In this document: positions 33,439 through 42,465 of the stretch, piece after piece | Layout of the letters: the number at the start of each line of letters is the position of its first letter | Position numbering within the stretch: the first letter of the stretch is position 1 | NCBI GenBank assembly: GCA_009869945.1 | Contig: WIXG01000346.1 | Location: forward strand, 16,901 to 80,900 | Direction: 5' to 3' | Length of the DNA: 64,000 nucleotides | Source of the DNA: Mesaphorura yosii | Lineage: Eukaryota > Arthropoda > Collembola > Poduromorpha > Tullbergiidae | Made by a program: the position numbers and the translations under genes | Notes under the pieces: generated by a model | What the model was told of the DNA's origin: nothing | Seen by the model: the letters and a program-made list of their open reading frames with translations, nothing else | Database searches by the model: none

Positions 33439-34773
33439 TCACTCCAGGTCGTGATAGGCGATGATGGCCGACGCCACGTTGCTCAGCATGAAGGCGAGGA
33501 TCGTCAGCGGAGTGACGCGCTTCACGATGAAGAAAGAGCCGCATCGCGCATAGATTGGACGCAGCGCCCGAAGTTGGCGCTGTCGATGTCCGTAACTGCG
33601 GCTCGCAGGCGAGAGCCCCCGCAGCAGCGTGTCAAGGACATCGCTTGTATTCGCCGTGATGCCCTGCGTGAGTCTGAACCCAAATAGGAGGCCGAGGACC
33701 GTGGAGCCCAGGACGAGGAGTAGCGGACCCTTCAGCGTGAGGGGCATGGCGTGGTGGAAGACAATCGCTGACGAAGCGCTGAAGACGACGATGAACGCCG
33801 ACATACACGCGAGCAGAGGCATTAGTTCCGAAATGGACTCGCGATACACTGCAAAGTAGACGCAGAGGGCCTGGTAGTCGCTGATCGTACGACGCGGCCG
33901 CTGGCGCTCGCGCTTGGCGCTGACCAGTCCATGCAGAATATCCGTCCAGCTGCGCAGGACGAGCGTGGACCCGAGCATCAGAAACATGGCACAGATGATG
34001 CGAAGTGCGTTGAAGAAGGTCGTGGTCGCAGTTGCAGTCGAGTATGCAAGCCGCCAGAGGAGCTGGCAGGATCCGGAGCATAGATCATACATGAAAGGAG
34101 AATTTGGGGCGGCCAGCACGACGAAAGAGGCCAGAGGCACGAGAAGAATGATCCCAAGTAGGGATTTGCAGAGGAGTTCGAAGAACTCCTCGCCATTGGT
34201 CGGAATCCTTGGGCGGAAGAAGTCTGGGAAGCAATTGCAAGGGATGAATCCATGAATACAGAGAAAAGGCAAGGATTGCTCAGATTTCTTACCAATTACG
34301 TCTCGGATTGGAATTCCGGACAGCCTTTCAGGGAATGGCTGCGGAAGTGGCCGACCAGAGCGCTCCAGCAAATGGGTGTTGACCTGCCCCAATTTATTGA
34401 CCAAATCCACGATCTGGTCCTGGTACGAGAACGTTGAGGTACGGATTCCAAAGCCACACAGCGCCACACCGTACGCAATCGCTTGGATGAGGACTACCTC
34501 GGCGGGTTTGGGGATGAAGAAGAAGTGGGCCACGACGATCGAGACCAGGACGAATGTCCCGACGTCAGTCGCTTTGCAGAAGGCTGCGAATGCAGAGATA
34601 ATGAGCGGACGCAGACGGTACGCGTCCTGACTCGGGCCAGTTTCAAGCCGAGTTGACCGAGGCAAAAGTTTAACCACCGCAGCACGCGCATCGTAGACGA
34701 ATGGAACTGACTGCAGGATGGTGGCAAAGGTGAAGAGAATGTCGAAGGCTCGAAGTGTGTCAGGGGTCAACAT
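33439..34773 (-). CDS. Gustatory-receptor-like seven-helix protein 5
   Basis: Two exons, 34293-34773 and 33439-34223, around a 69-bp intron (G|gtaaga ... ttcccag|AC). The intron has no stop and is a multiple of three, so the frame reads through it, but the splice signals and its Cys/Phe/Ser-rich translation argue for removal. The result is 421 residues. The ATG at 34773 (MLTPDTLRAF) is chosen because it aligns with the other receptors; it is followed by the same SVPFVYDARAAVVKLLP box. Helix pattern and C-terminus (FMLSNVASAIIAYHDLE) place it in the same gustatory-like family as the 0.4-6.8 kb cluster, though isolated from it by 26 kb. Ligand unknown. Confidence 0.7.
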   Translation of the reverse strand: MLTPDTLRAFDILFTFATILQSVPFVYDARAAVVKLLPRSTRLETGPSQDAYRLRPLIISAFAAFCKATDVGTFVLVSIVVAHFFFIPKPAEVVLIQAIAYGVALCGFGIRTSTFSYQDQIVDLVNKLGQVNTHLLERSGRPLPQPFPERLSGIPIRDVIGKKSEQSLPFLCIHGFIPCNCFPDFFRPRIPTNGEEFFELLCKSLLGIILLVPLASFVVLAAPNSPFMYDLCSGSCQLLWRLAYSTATATTTFFNALRIICAMFLMLGSTLVLRSWTDILHGLVSAKRERQRPRRTISDYQALCVYFAVYRESISELMPLLACMSAFIVVFSASSAIVFHHAMPLTLKGPLLLVLGSTVLGLLFGFRLTQGITANTSDVLDTLLRGLSPASRSYGHRQRQLRALRPIYARCGSFFIVKRVTPLTILAFMLSNVASAIIAYHDLE

Positions 34774-35640
34774 GACTCGACTCGCAGCTTGCCAGCTTGC
34801 GTAAGAAAACTGGAGGAATTTCACGGAGCTACTAGTGCGACGTATTTCTCTATTTCTCAGGCGTGTCTTGCCATGTTCGTGCCAATTTGCGAATTGCTTG
34901 TTCCTGTCCAGAATTTTGAAGCGATTGAAGCCTGAATAATTTAATTGCTAGAGTTGTTGGCATGCATCTCGCTATACGAAGAATGCGTCATTAAAATGAA
35001 TAAGATTGCTTAAGTGCCTTACACGACACCCGAGTTGTCTCATGGGGCCATGACTTGACTCGGCTGACTCCAACTAATTAAGCTCAAAATATCAGCGAAG
35101 GCCGAAATAATCCGTAATTACATTCAAAATTGAGGAATTTACAATATGCCGAGTGAAGTGACGTGCAATGCGATTTTGCGTGTGAAGCGAACACTTCTTC
35201 GAGTTTCTGGAATTTTATCTTGCCTTTAATCTTCGATCAATTCAATCGATCTCCTCTTTGAAAATTGATCAGAATCGCTTGGGGTTGAATTTGTTCGATT
35301 CACAGATTCCAGGTGACCTGCTTACATTTCCAAGAAAATAGATCTGCGACGCGTGACGGGTGATCAAAGACGCAAATCAGCGTCAAAATCACTGAAAAAA
35401 TGTTTGAAAATTTATTATCCAGCCCTTATTGAAAATAACAACAATTAATAATTAAGACGTGATTAGTAATTACAGTTGTTTGGTTGCAATAAAATTGAGC
35501 TTTATTCCACCTCACATTTGAATAGCACTTTATCACAGTCAATTGACTCATCATACTAATTGTTAATTTTGATAAGGACAAGATGAGGTAGCTTAGTAAA
35601 TACATCTTGTTCCAGAAGTTGCCATACTTACACATTATAA
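34774..35640. other. AT-rich spacer upstream of receptor 5
   Basis: Promoter side of receptor 5 followed by AT-rich DNA that may include the undefined left part of the transposase remnant at 35641. I find no terminal inverted repeats or intact gene. Confidence 0.35.
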
Positions 35641-36065
35641 TTCTGTGAAACATAACAGATTTGAGATAACGCAGCGTAGATTTCCAAGAGTGAAACATTC
35701 CTCATATATTACAAGATTCAGAAGATACTTACAGCAAGAAGGAACAAAATTTGAGAAGCTGAAGGACCTCGAAAACTATGTATTACAGAAATCTCGCACT
35801 GTCCGGTCAAACTATCTTACAGTGCATTCCATTGACCTCCAACGCTAGGCTATGACCGAGGCAAAGTCTGCAAATCTGCAATTTGTCGCTAGTGCTGCGT
35901 GGTGCACATTGTTGAAGAAAAAGCATCGCATTGTTTCCAGAAAAATTACAAAATTCGTCACAAGCGTTCAAATAAAAAATCGTGGCGACATACAAGAAAG
36001 TGCTGCGAAATTTGTTGAGCAAATACAGGAAACTCTACCTAACTATGACCACTCACAGATTTATA
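35641..36065 (+). mobile_element. Decayed transposase fragment, Tc5/pogo-CENP-B-like
   Basis: A reading frame from about 35645 runs through a TAG at 35846-35848 and continues in the same frame from 35849. The two pieces together read like the DNA-binding half of a pogo/Tigger-type transposase: RFRRYLQQEGTKFEKL, then a Leu-x-x-Trp-type helix where the TAG replaces a probable Trp codon, then FVASAAWCTLLKKKHRIVSRKITKF and the LPNYDHSQIY end of the linker. It stops there; the catalytic DDE core is missing. The right edge abuts the 3' end of the ionotropic receptor gene. Family assignment is from pattern memory only, and element boundaries are unknown. Confidence 0.55.
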
Positions 36066-36067
36066 TA

Positions 36068-36073
36068 TTTATT
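36068..36073 (-). terminator. Poly(A) signal AATAAA overlapping the ionotropic receptor stop codon
   Basis: On the minus strand the receptor ends GAATAAATA, so the TAA stop lies inside an AATAAA hexamer. If used, the 3' UTR would lie within the adjoining transposase fragment. Confidence 0.4.
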
Positions 36074-38414
36074 CGAGAGAAAGTCGCACGGGATGAGATG
36101 AAGATGCGAAGGTCTTTGTTCTTGACTTCCGGCTTCTCGCGTTCGACACCAAGGAGTTGACCACTTCTATGGGCGGCCACTTTCTCGCTCGGCTAAACCA
36201 CCTTCGGCACTTGTCCACATTCGCGTACAGCAACGACTTGGCGGCACACAACAGCGCCCGAAGCCTTTCTCGGTTTCCAAGGAGGAGGAGGATTTCTATC
36301 AGGAGCGCCAAGCCGCACAAAGACACAAAGGCGCTATACACGATAATCGGAATGCGAATGACCTCCATTCCCATTCGCTTCGGGGGATCAGGAGGCGGTG
36401 AGAGCCCGAACAAGGTTGCAGCCAGGGGACGAGGCTTACGGGACCCGGTCACCCTTCGAATTGTCACCTGCCTTTCAAAGGCGACCTCCGTGAAAATAGT
36501 ATTCACCTGTTGCCAAACGCCATGCAGTCCGGACGCGGTCATGGCGCTGACGGCCCTCGCCATTCGCCTGTGGATCCAGTTGACTGACACCGCCTCGATG
36601 CCAATATCCACGAAGGGATTTGCTGCGCCATCGAACACGATTTTCTTTCGATCCCGGAGCGTTGTGCGAATCAGAGCTGCCGTCGAGGATGCGCTTGTAC
36701 CCTCGAGTATCGCAAAGTTCAGCGGCACCTTAATCTGCCCCCTGTTGGTGCTGTTGATGGGGTGTCCCTGGACAACTCCTCGCAAGAAGGGCGTATAGTA
36801 GCGACTGAGAGTGCTACCGTCACCTTCATTCTGAAAGTAGACGACGGAGCTCAGGAGTGTGGTACAAGTGTGGCATGCAGGAAGCTGGGGCAAGTACTCC
36901 AGGGCGGGGGTGAGTAAAGTTTGGTTCCTCGAGTTCACCATGACGAATGACATGGAGTATATTGGCAGCTGACTCTCCACCAGAGCCTGGAGTGTGTTGG
37001 GGACTGGTGGGACCACCCGCCTGGCCATGAGTGCTGTCACAAGCCCCGAGTACCCGTTCGAGATGACCACCGTCGCGAGGAGCCACAGAGTGAACACGAG
37101 GACGAACGCAGGCTTGACCAGTCGACCGCGGAATCCCTGGCCGAGAAGCGTGCCGAAAAGTGTTATGGCACAGGAAAGCATTTCGTCCGGGCCCGGGCGC
37201 AGTCCTCGCTGCAGGATCTTGTAGGAGGCCAAAACAGCGAGAAGAGAGGCCCACGTGAGGATCCAGGTGGGGAGGTCCATGGTTGTGAGGAGCGCGTTCA
37301 TGTTCGTGATCGCAATGTACTCGTTGTCCAGAACGATGAGGAACCGGAAGGGTGTGGTGGCCAGCCTCAGCACGTTGTACCCGCGTAACCCAAAATTATT
37401 CACACTATTGTCAAACATTGTGTACTGCGAGAAACCACCCACATTTGTGCTCCGCTGTCCGGCGTCAAGTCTTGGCCCGAATGTGACATTAAACTCACGC
37501 GCGAGTTGGAGCTGCAGGCACTCGTTCGCTGTCAAGAATGACAATTGCCTCACACGCACGTGAATCAAGTGGGTCCCACACAGTCGTCTGAACAGGCGTC
37601 GATGTGTCTCGAGTCGCTCAAAGATGTCGACATCGATGTACATGAAGGAGCCGCCGGCCCCCGCCGCCCTCTCGCCCACCAAGTTCAAAGTCCAGCTCCC
37701 ATTCCATTCCTCGGATTGAAGGCGCTTGATTGAGGCCTGTGGTCCTGGTCGGCTGGGTTCGCACACCAAATTCACAACACTCCCATTCTCCGCCACCTCC
37801 AAGGTGACTCCGTAGTAGCCTCGTACCCAGATCGAATGTGAGAGCGCCTTGAGTCGGTCGTCCAGCTCCAGTTCGTGTCCACGGAGCCGTGGCACCACTA
37901 TCGTAAAGTCAATAGTACCCTCGTTCTCGAGACTGTTGAGCATGAGTCGGTGAAAGGGGGCCCCAGGGAAGCCCAGATCGTAATTGCGTGGGCGGAGAGG
38001 TTTGGGGACCCACAGAGTCAGGACTCTGCAGCGGGCGTGCTTCAGGTGGTCACCCAATGGGAGGCGGGCTCCTTGCAGGCGGATGACTTGGAGCAGTCTC
38101 CGCACAGTCTCGTCGGCCGAGAATGGGAGCGTTGTAGGAATTCTCAGCTCGTTCAACAGCATCGCGTACTCCTGCAGGTCCTGACTTCGGAGCACCACAT
38201 TGTCATTGTCTATGACTCCGTCCAGTGCCACAACACAGTCACGGAGGGTGTGGCTGAAGAGGCGAACAAGGTTGGCTGGAAGTACAAAAGTCGTAGTAGG
38301 CTCGATCACGTCAGCGTAAACGTCGTCACAAGAAATTATGAAGACTTGCAATTGCAAAATATAAATCAAAGTCTGGAGGAGACTGAGGTTGCTTGAGGGA
38401 TTAACCCCCAACAT
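36069..38414 (-). CDS. Divergent ionotropic receptor (IR)
   Basis: A single-exon frame; from the ATG at 38414 it gives 781 residues with a clear signal sequence (LLQTLIYILQLQVFIISC). The frame stays open upstream, with another ATG at 38609. A long extracellular N-terminal half, then the ligand-binding S1 region, first pore helix TWILTWASLLAVLASYKIL, a pore-loop with LFGTLLGQGF, second helix VLVFTLWLLATVVISNGYSG leading into GLVTALM, and a last helix near the C-terminus (IPIIVYSAFVSLCGLALLIE) follow the ionotropic glutamate receptor topology. The SYTANL-type gating motif is degenerate (SNGYSGLVTAL), and glutamate-binding residues are not obvious, as expected for divergent IRs. These form chemosensory cation channels, usually with IR25a or IR76b. 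Ligand unknown. Confidence 0.8.
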   Translation of the reverse strand: MLGVNPSSNLSLLQTLIYILQLQVFIISCDDVYADVIEPTTTFVLPANLVRLFSHTLRDCVVALDGVIDNDNVVLRSQDLQEYAMLLNELRIPTTLPFSADETVRRLLQVIRLQGARLPLGDHLKHARCRVLTLWVPKPLRPRNYDLGFPGAPFHRLMLNSLENEGTIDFTIVVPRLRGHELELDDRLKALSHSIWVRGYYGVTLEVAENGSVVNLVCEPSRPGPQASIKRLQSEEWNGSWTLNLVGERAAGAGGSFMYIDVDIFERLETHRRLFRRLCGTHLIHVRVRQLSFLTANECLQLQLAREFNVTFGPRLDAGQRSTNVGGFSQYTMFDNSVNNFGLRGYNVLRLATTPFRFLIVLDNEYIAITNMNALLTTMDLPTWILTWASLLAVLASYKILQRGLRPGPDEMLSCAITLFGTLLGQGFRGRLVKPAFVLVFTLWLLATVVISNGYSGLVTALMARRVVPPVPNTLQALVESQLPIYSMSFVMVNSRNQTLLTPALEYLPQLPACHTCTTLLSSVVYFQNEGDGSTLSRYYTPFLRGVVQGHPINSTNRGQIKVPLNFAILEGTSASSTAALIRTTLRDRKKIVFDGAANPFVDIGIEAVSVNWIHRRMARAVSAMTASGLHGVWQQVNTIFTEVAFERQVTIRRVTGSRKPRPLAATLFGLSPPPDPPKRMGMEVIRIPIIVYSAFVSLCGLALLIEILLLLGNRERLRALLCAAKSLLYANVDKCRRWFSRARKWPPIEVVNSLVSNARSRKSRTKTFASSSHPVRLSLE

Positions 38415-39008
38415 TTTGGGAGGAAATCTGGCGTGAACTGGTGGTTTGTAAATAATTGAAACTCGGGGCAATAATCCAACCTCAAGATCTTTACACGTAC
38501 TGCGTGGAGAAAGGGAAAAGTTGGCAAATGGCGTGTGAGTTCCAAGGCTGTCGTTGGAAAATAACAAAATCCTGCTCCCTCGAGGGGTTCTATAGCTGGA
38601 CACAATCATGTTGACCTTGAACAAGGCTCCCAGTGGAGTCGGACAATGTGACCGTGTGAGTTTCGCTACTCTGCTCGCGAAGTTGACATGCAATCACACT
38701 CTCCTTCCTCATCGATCCTGCTGCAACTCTCTATCCGCGACTCCAGCAATTTGCACATTTTCGCAACTCATTTTAAAACGTGTGTAATTTTGCAATTTTA
38801 TTCAGTCGCAGTGTTGGGCTCGTGACTCGTGAAGGAGCTCAAGAGCAAGAGCTTTACTTACGTGGATTGAAACTGTGAAATTGGGATTACAGAAGTCGAC
38901 TACACGCTCTGCATTCTGCATCTGGGATCATTTTAATGAAAGTACACAAAGTTTGTGCTATTTTGACTCTTGCAAATAACGTGTGACGATGACGATATAT
39001 GATCCAAC
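38415..39008. other. Upstream region of the ionotropic receptor
   Basis: The first 280 bp are open in the receptor frame but precede the preferred start. The remainder is AT-rich without a supported gene. Confidence 0.35.
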
Positions 39009-39269
39009 TTAGCCTGATGATCCAAACAGCATACCGAGCAGGGCATTTCCAGCGCAGAAGTAGAGACAGAAGCACACGAGGAGTCCGAATGCGAGAAGAA
39101 TCCCAAGAATGATGAGAGGGACCGTCAGGAGCCAGAATGCGTAGCGGTAGGCCACTGGATGACAGTAGTGGTTCTCGATCTTTGACTCAACAGCCCCGCT
39201 CAGGGCGTCGTCGTCGGGAGTGTAGGACACCTCCTTGAACACTCCGTAGACGAGCACACACATGTACAT
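39009..39269 (-). CDS. Small two-segment membrane protein, family not recognised
   Basis: An 86-residue frame with a short polar part (FKEVSYTPDDDALSG), then CHPVAYRYAFW and a long hydrophobic stretch (LLTVPLIILGILLAFGLL) continuing into a Cys-rich segment, consistent with a hairpin or single membrane helix. The frame is open further upstream to about 39300 (QLINGQGDLFMYM). It lies 24 bp downstream of an acidic 57-residue frame in another phase. A weak similarity in layout to caveolin (aromatic-K-x-SYT, then Cys-Tyr-Arg-like, then hairpin) was considered but is not enough to name it. Confidence 0.4.
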   Translation of the reverse strand: MYMCVLVYGVFKEVSYTPDDDALSGAVESKIENHYCHPVAYRYAFWLLTVPLIILGILLAFGLLVCFCLYFCAGNALLGMLFGSSG

Positions 39270-39292
39270 GAACAGGTCGCCTTGACCGTTGA

Positions 39293-39466
39293 TTAGTTGC
39301 TGGCGCCGGCTCTCTCGCCCTCGTCGTTGTCACTGTCATTATCGCTCTCGTCACTCAAGACCTTGCTGATATTGATATTGTCCATGACCACCTGCATTTC
39401 CTCGTCCAAATCGACTGGCTCCAGTTTGGGTTCAACCAAGCTGAATGAATTGGAGAACTCTGACAT
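39293..39466 (-). CDS. Acidic 57-residue ORF immediately upstream of the small membrane protein
   Basis: Starts MSEFSNSFSLVEPKLEP and ends in a highly acidic Asp/Ser/Glu stretch (DESDNDSDNDEGE). The composition resembles a cytosolic, phosphorylatable N-terminus. Its stop codon lies 24 bp before the ATG of the membrane-protein frame at 39269. It may be the N-terminal part of that protein disrupted by a frameshift, a first cistron, or chance. I could not find a convincing intron that would join the two. Confidence 0.35.
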   Translation of the reverse strand: MSEFSNSFSLVEPKLEPVDLDEEMQVVMDNINISKVLSDESDNDSDNDEGERAGASN

Positions 39467-40844
39467 TATTGGCTTTAATTATAAATGAGTGGAGACATGA
39501 GATGACAGATGCGTGACAATTGACAATTACGAAAGATTCCTTTTAATGCTCTTTCCGTGCAAAAGACAACAAAATTCGAATCCTGTGCTTTTGCGTGTGT
39601 GCTAGTATGCTTCATCTCTCTTTCTCTTCGAAAATTCGCAGCACGCACGCCTCCGAAATTCGGATCCGGACCTTTTGTCTTTGTCCTTTGATTTGACTTT
39701 TTGATGACCGATTTCATTTCTCTGGAACCAAGTAACTTGACTTGGGATTTGGACGATGCTGCAATGACACACTGCAAATTATGTTGAAATGATCCTTCTG
39801 TCAGTGAGAATGCTCAATGAGATAACCGGTTGGCGAATCTGCAGAGCACACACTTACGGAGAATTGAGTGCAGGATGAGGCTTAAAGATGAGGCATGATG
39901 ACCACACTTGTCCACGTGCTGTACGTATTACGAAGGTATACTATTACCTGCATTACCCTTTGACTTTGAGCAGAAGAATTTCTCTAGAAGCAGAAAATGC
40001 GATGAGTCGTGCGAATCTGCGAAAGGTGCAGTTGTAATGTGACTAATTTAACAGCATTTGTCACCGTTTTAAGATACTCACCAGAAATGCATCATTCAGA
40101 AATTGTGCTTCAATCAAGTCACAACCGTTGTAATGATGGTTGGGCGTTGTGGAGTGATTCTTGTGGCTCTGCTAGGCACTTGTGCATGGCTAAGTGTTTG
40201 CTTGTGTCATGAAGGAGATTAAGGGAACTCGCTGGACGGGCTCGCAAGCGGAGAGACACGCGCAAGTCTTCACTCGATATGTGTGCGTCACCGCTGACTG
40301 GTGGCCTTGTAACGGCAAAAGTAATGCTCATATGGATGTTACACTTCTTACTTACACTTGAGTCAGTTAAATTTCGATTTTGCTGATGGGAACCTTGGTA
40401 ATTTAAAACATTTCTAACAGATCTCAAGTGAACTGCAGCGGAAGGCAGAGGAACTCACCTGTAGAAGATTCAAAGGTGTTCATTCGTATGATAGAGTTGC
40501 TGTTCTGCTGATCGAAGTTTTTGAAGAGTACGACATTCCGCTAGGGTCCATCACCTTTTTGGTTAGGTTAGGTTATGTTTTAGGTTAATCTAAAAATGAA
40601 TCACAGTCTCGTCGGTCACGGCCAGTCATTGGTAGCAGAAAAATGGGATCTTGATTGACACTTCATTTCATAATCTTATGAAAGCGGGCGTTCAGAATGG
40701 ATCAAATACTTTTCACCACCCGGAAACAGACCTGCGCCAACTCGCCTGCCACCACAACCAGGAGACTTGTGCCCCCAAAATAAGTGCCTACGTCTCCGAT
40801 AGCTTTGGATTAGTAGAAACTGATTTTATTAAAATCCTGAAGAA
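39467..40844. other. Intergenic region with no supported gene
   Basis: About 1.4 kb. A 102-residue frame on the minus strand (40119-40427) lacks recognisable features. A short (TTAGG)2-3 run, the arthropod telomere unit, occurs at 40563-40575 and is probably chance. No RNA gene seen. Confidence 0.35.
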
Positions 40845-41682
40845 TTATTTCTTCCCCGCCCCCGAAGCTGATGATGAAGACGACGCAGAGCCTCCACTTC
40901 GAACTCCAGTAAATCTGACTAGATTGGGGCTAAAATTTACGGTATAACGTCAATAGTTATCAGAAAGACAGTACTAGAAGTCCTCTTAAGTTTAGATTTA
41001 CCGAAATTCTTTCCTTACTGTTCTCCGAGCCAGTCCAAGAACTTTTGCAATTCAAGTGGGAATGGAATCGAGAGGACTGGACATGCGTCCTTCAGGAAGT
41101 TGACGCAATTATTGCAAGCCTTGTCGTATGTGTCCCTGATCAAGGATTAAACAATGGAATGAAAGGTTGTCATTTCTTTGAAAAAGTCAAGGAGCTCACC
41201 GGTTGTACTTGGTCTGGACATTGGAAGACTTCATCCACTCAATAAATCCTTCCACTTCCGGCTGAGACTTTTCGTAGGAACAGTTTTCGAATAGTTGGTA
41301 TCCATCCGCAATCTAAACGAACACGGATTTAATCGGGCTGAAAGAGTTCAATTGGGACGTTATCGATTTAATCGACTCACCAGCTGTTGGTTTACAACTT
41401 TGGCTTCAATTCCTCCTTCCGTGAATTCGTAGTCGTCGATCGTCGATCCGAACCCCCACATGGTACAGGACCTTGGGCATTTCGTCCATGTGTCCCGGAT
41501 CAATCCTTTCCGCGATGAATGTTCCAATTTTGTAGTAGAATGGCAGATTTTCGTAGTCTTCATGATACTGTCTTGCCTTGCCTCGGCTCACATCTTGCAT
41601 TAAAATCTCCACCTGGTAATTAAAGGGCGGGGGTCAACACCCTTCAGCTTGTACGGTACTTCTTTCTACTCACCTTGACCAT
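40845..41682 (-). pseudogene. PPPDE/DeSI-type thiol peptidase, frame broken by a 7-bp tandem duplication
   Basis: Five exons on the minus strand: 41674-41682 (MVK only), 41381-41612, 41200-41312, 41019-41135, 40845-40929. All junctions have GT-AG signals and all phases close except that exon 2 is 232 bp, 7 bp too long, because GATCGAC occurs twice in tandem (41435-41448, minus-strand reading). With one copy the product is 182 residues: VSRGKARQY, then YHVGVRIDDYEF-TEGGI with the catalytic-type His, and TYDKACNNCVNF with the catalytic-type Cys, in the order of DeSI desumoylating isopeptidases. As written, translation stops soon after the duplication. It could be a recent pseudogene, a polymorphism or an assembly error. 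Confidence 0.7.
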
Positions 41683-41855
41683 CTTCGAAATGAATTGTTC
41701 GACTGTCCACTCAAGAAATGAAACTGACCGAGGTTTGTGACTCTGACTAACTAGAAAAGCTTGTCTGGTGGTCGAAGGTATTCACGATTGTTTGCCCTGA
41801 ACTGTAAAAACTGAAGACTGATGAGGAGTATCAATAATACTAAACCATCACAAAC

Positions 41856-42465
41856 ATGAGTGATAGCTTGCGAGCTGTGAAGCGAAATGTGCAAAATGTC
41901 ATATCACAACCAAACAAGGTAGGTTAATTTTGTTGGTTTGGCTGAAAAATTTCTGCGAAAGGATATTGACTTACTTGAGTTCATTTTACGCAACCTCAAG
42001 TATCCTACCCGACTATGGCCAGATCAGAAGAGCGCAATTCCCGTAGAGTACCAATTTGGGGACTCGTGAGTTTAATGAATTGTGACAAGTGTGCCATAAC
42101 AAACGGGACAAAACCTTGCCCCAATAAACACCTCAGCAACTTATTGCAACTCTGCCAAATTCGCCATGGGAAGCGCGGAAAGCAAATCGTCGTCCACGTC
42201 TAGTGGAAATCAGATTGGTAAGTCCAGGGACATGGGCAGCGCAATTTACGTTAACAGTACTGCTATGTACTTTTATGGGCAGCTGTTCCTGTCACGGCAA
42301 ACTACAAACCCGGAGAAAAGTCTGGCTCGACAGCGCCCATTGAGTTTCCCAAATTTTCACCCAACAGGTAATTTTCGCAACTTCTTCAGGCTATTTACAT
42401 AGTGAAGCAGTAAGTCGCATCATTGTACTCCTTACAGCAGTACTGACAATACAAAGAAGAAATGA
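41856..42465 (+). CDS. Small multi-exon gene candidate, unknown function
   Basis: A tentative chain of exons, 41856-41918, 42001-42065, 42176-42217, 42283-42367 and 42438-42465, closes in phase to a protein of about 93 residues starting MSDSLRAVKRNVQNVISQPNK and continuing YPTRLWPDQKSAIPVEYQF, then a Ser-rich part and VPVTANYKPGEKSG, ending NTKKK. Alternatively, the ATG at 42168 (MGSAESKSSS, a possible myristoylation start) begins a separate shorter protein using the last three exons. It is divergent from the peptidase gene, with about 170 bp between their start codons. I do not recognise a family. The third exon's acceptor is weak, so this is a candidate only. Confidence 0.35.

Noticed and set aside
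39009-39269. Caveolin-like reading of the small membrane protein
   Set aside because: Some similarity in layout (SYT, Tyr-Arg, hydrophobic hairpin), but the FEDVIAEP-type signature is absent.
40119-40427. 102-codon minus-strand ORF
   Set aside because: No recognisable domain and no supporting splice sites; flanks are non-coding in character.
40563-40575. Short TTAGG run resembling arthropod telomere repeat
   Set aside because: Only two full units and a part; expected by chance in AT-rich DNA and not at a sequence end.
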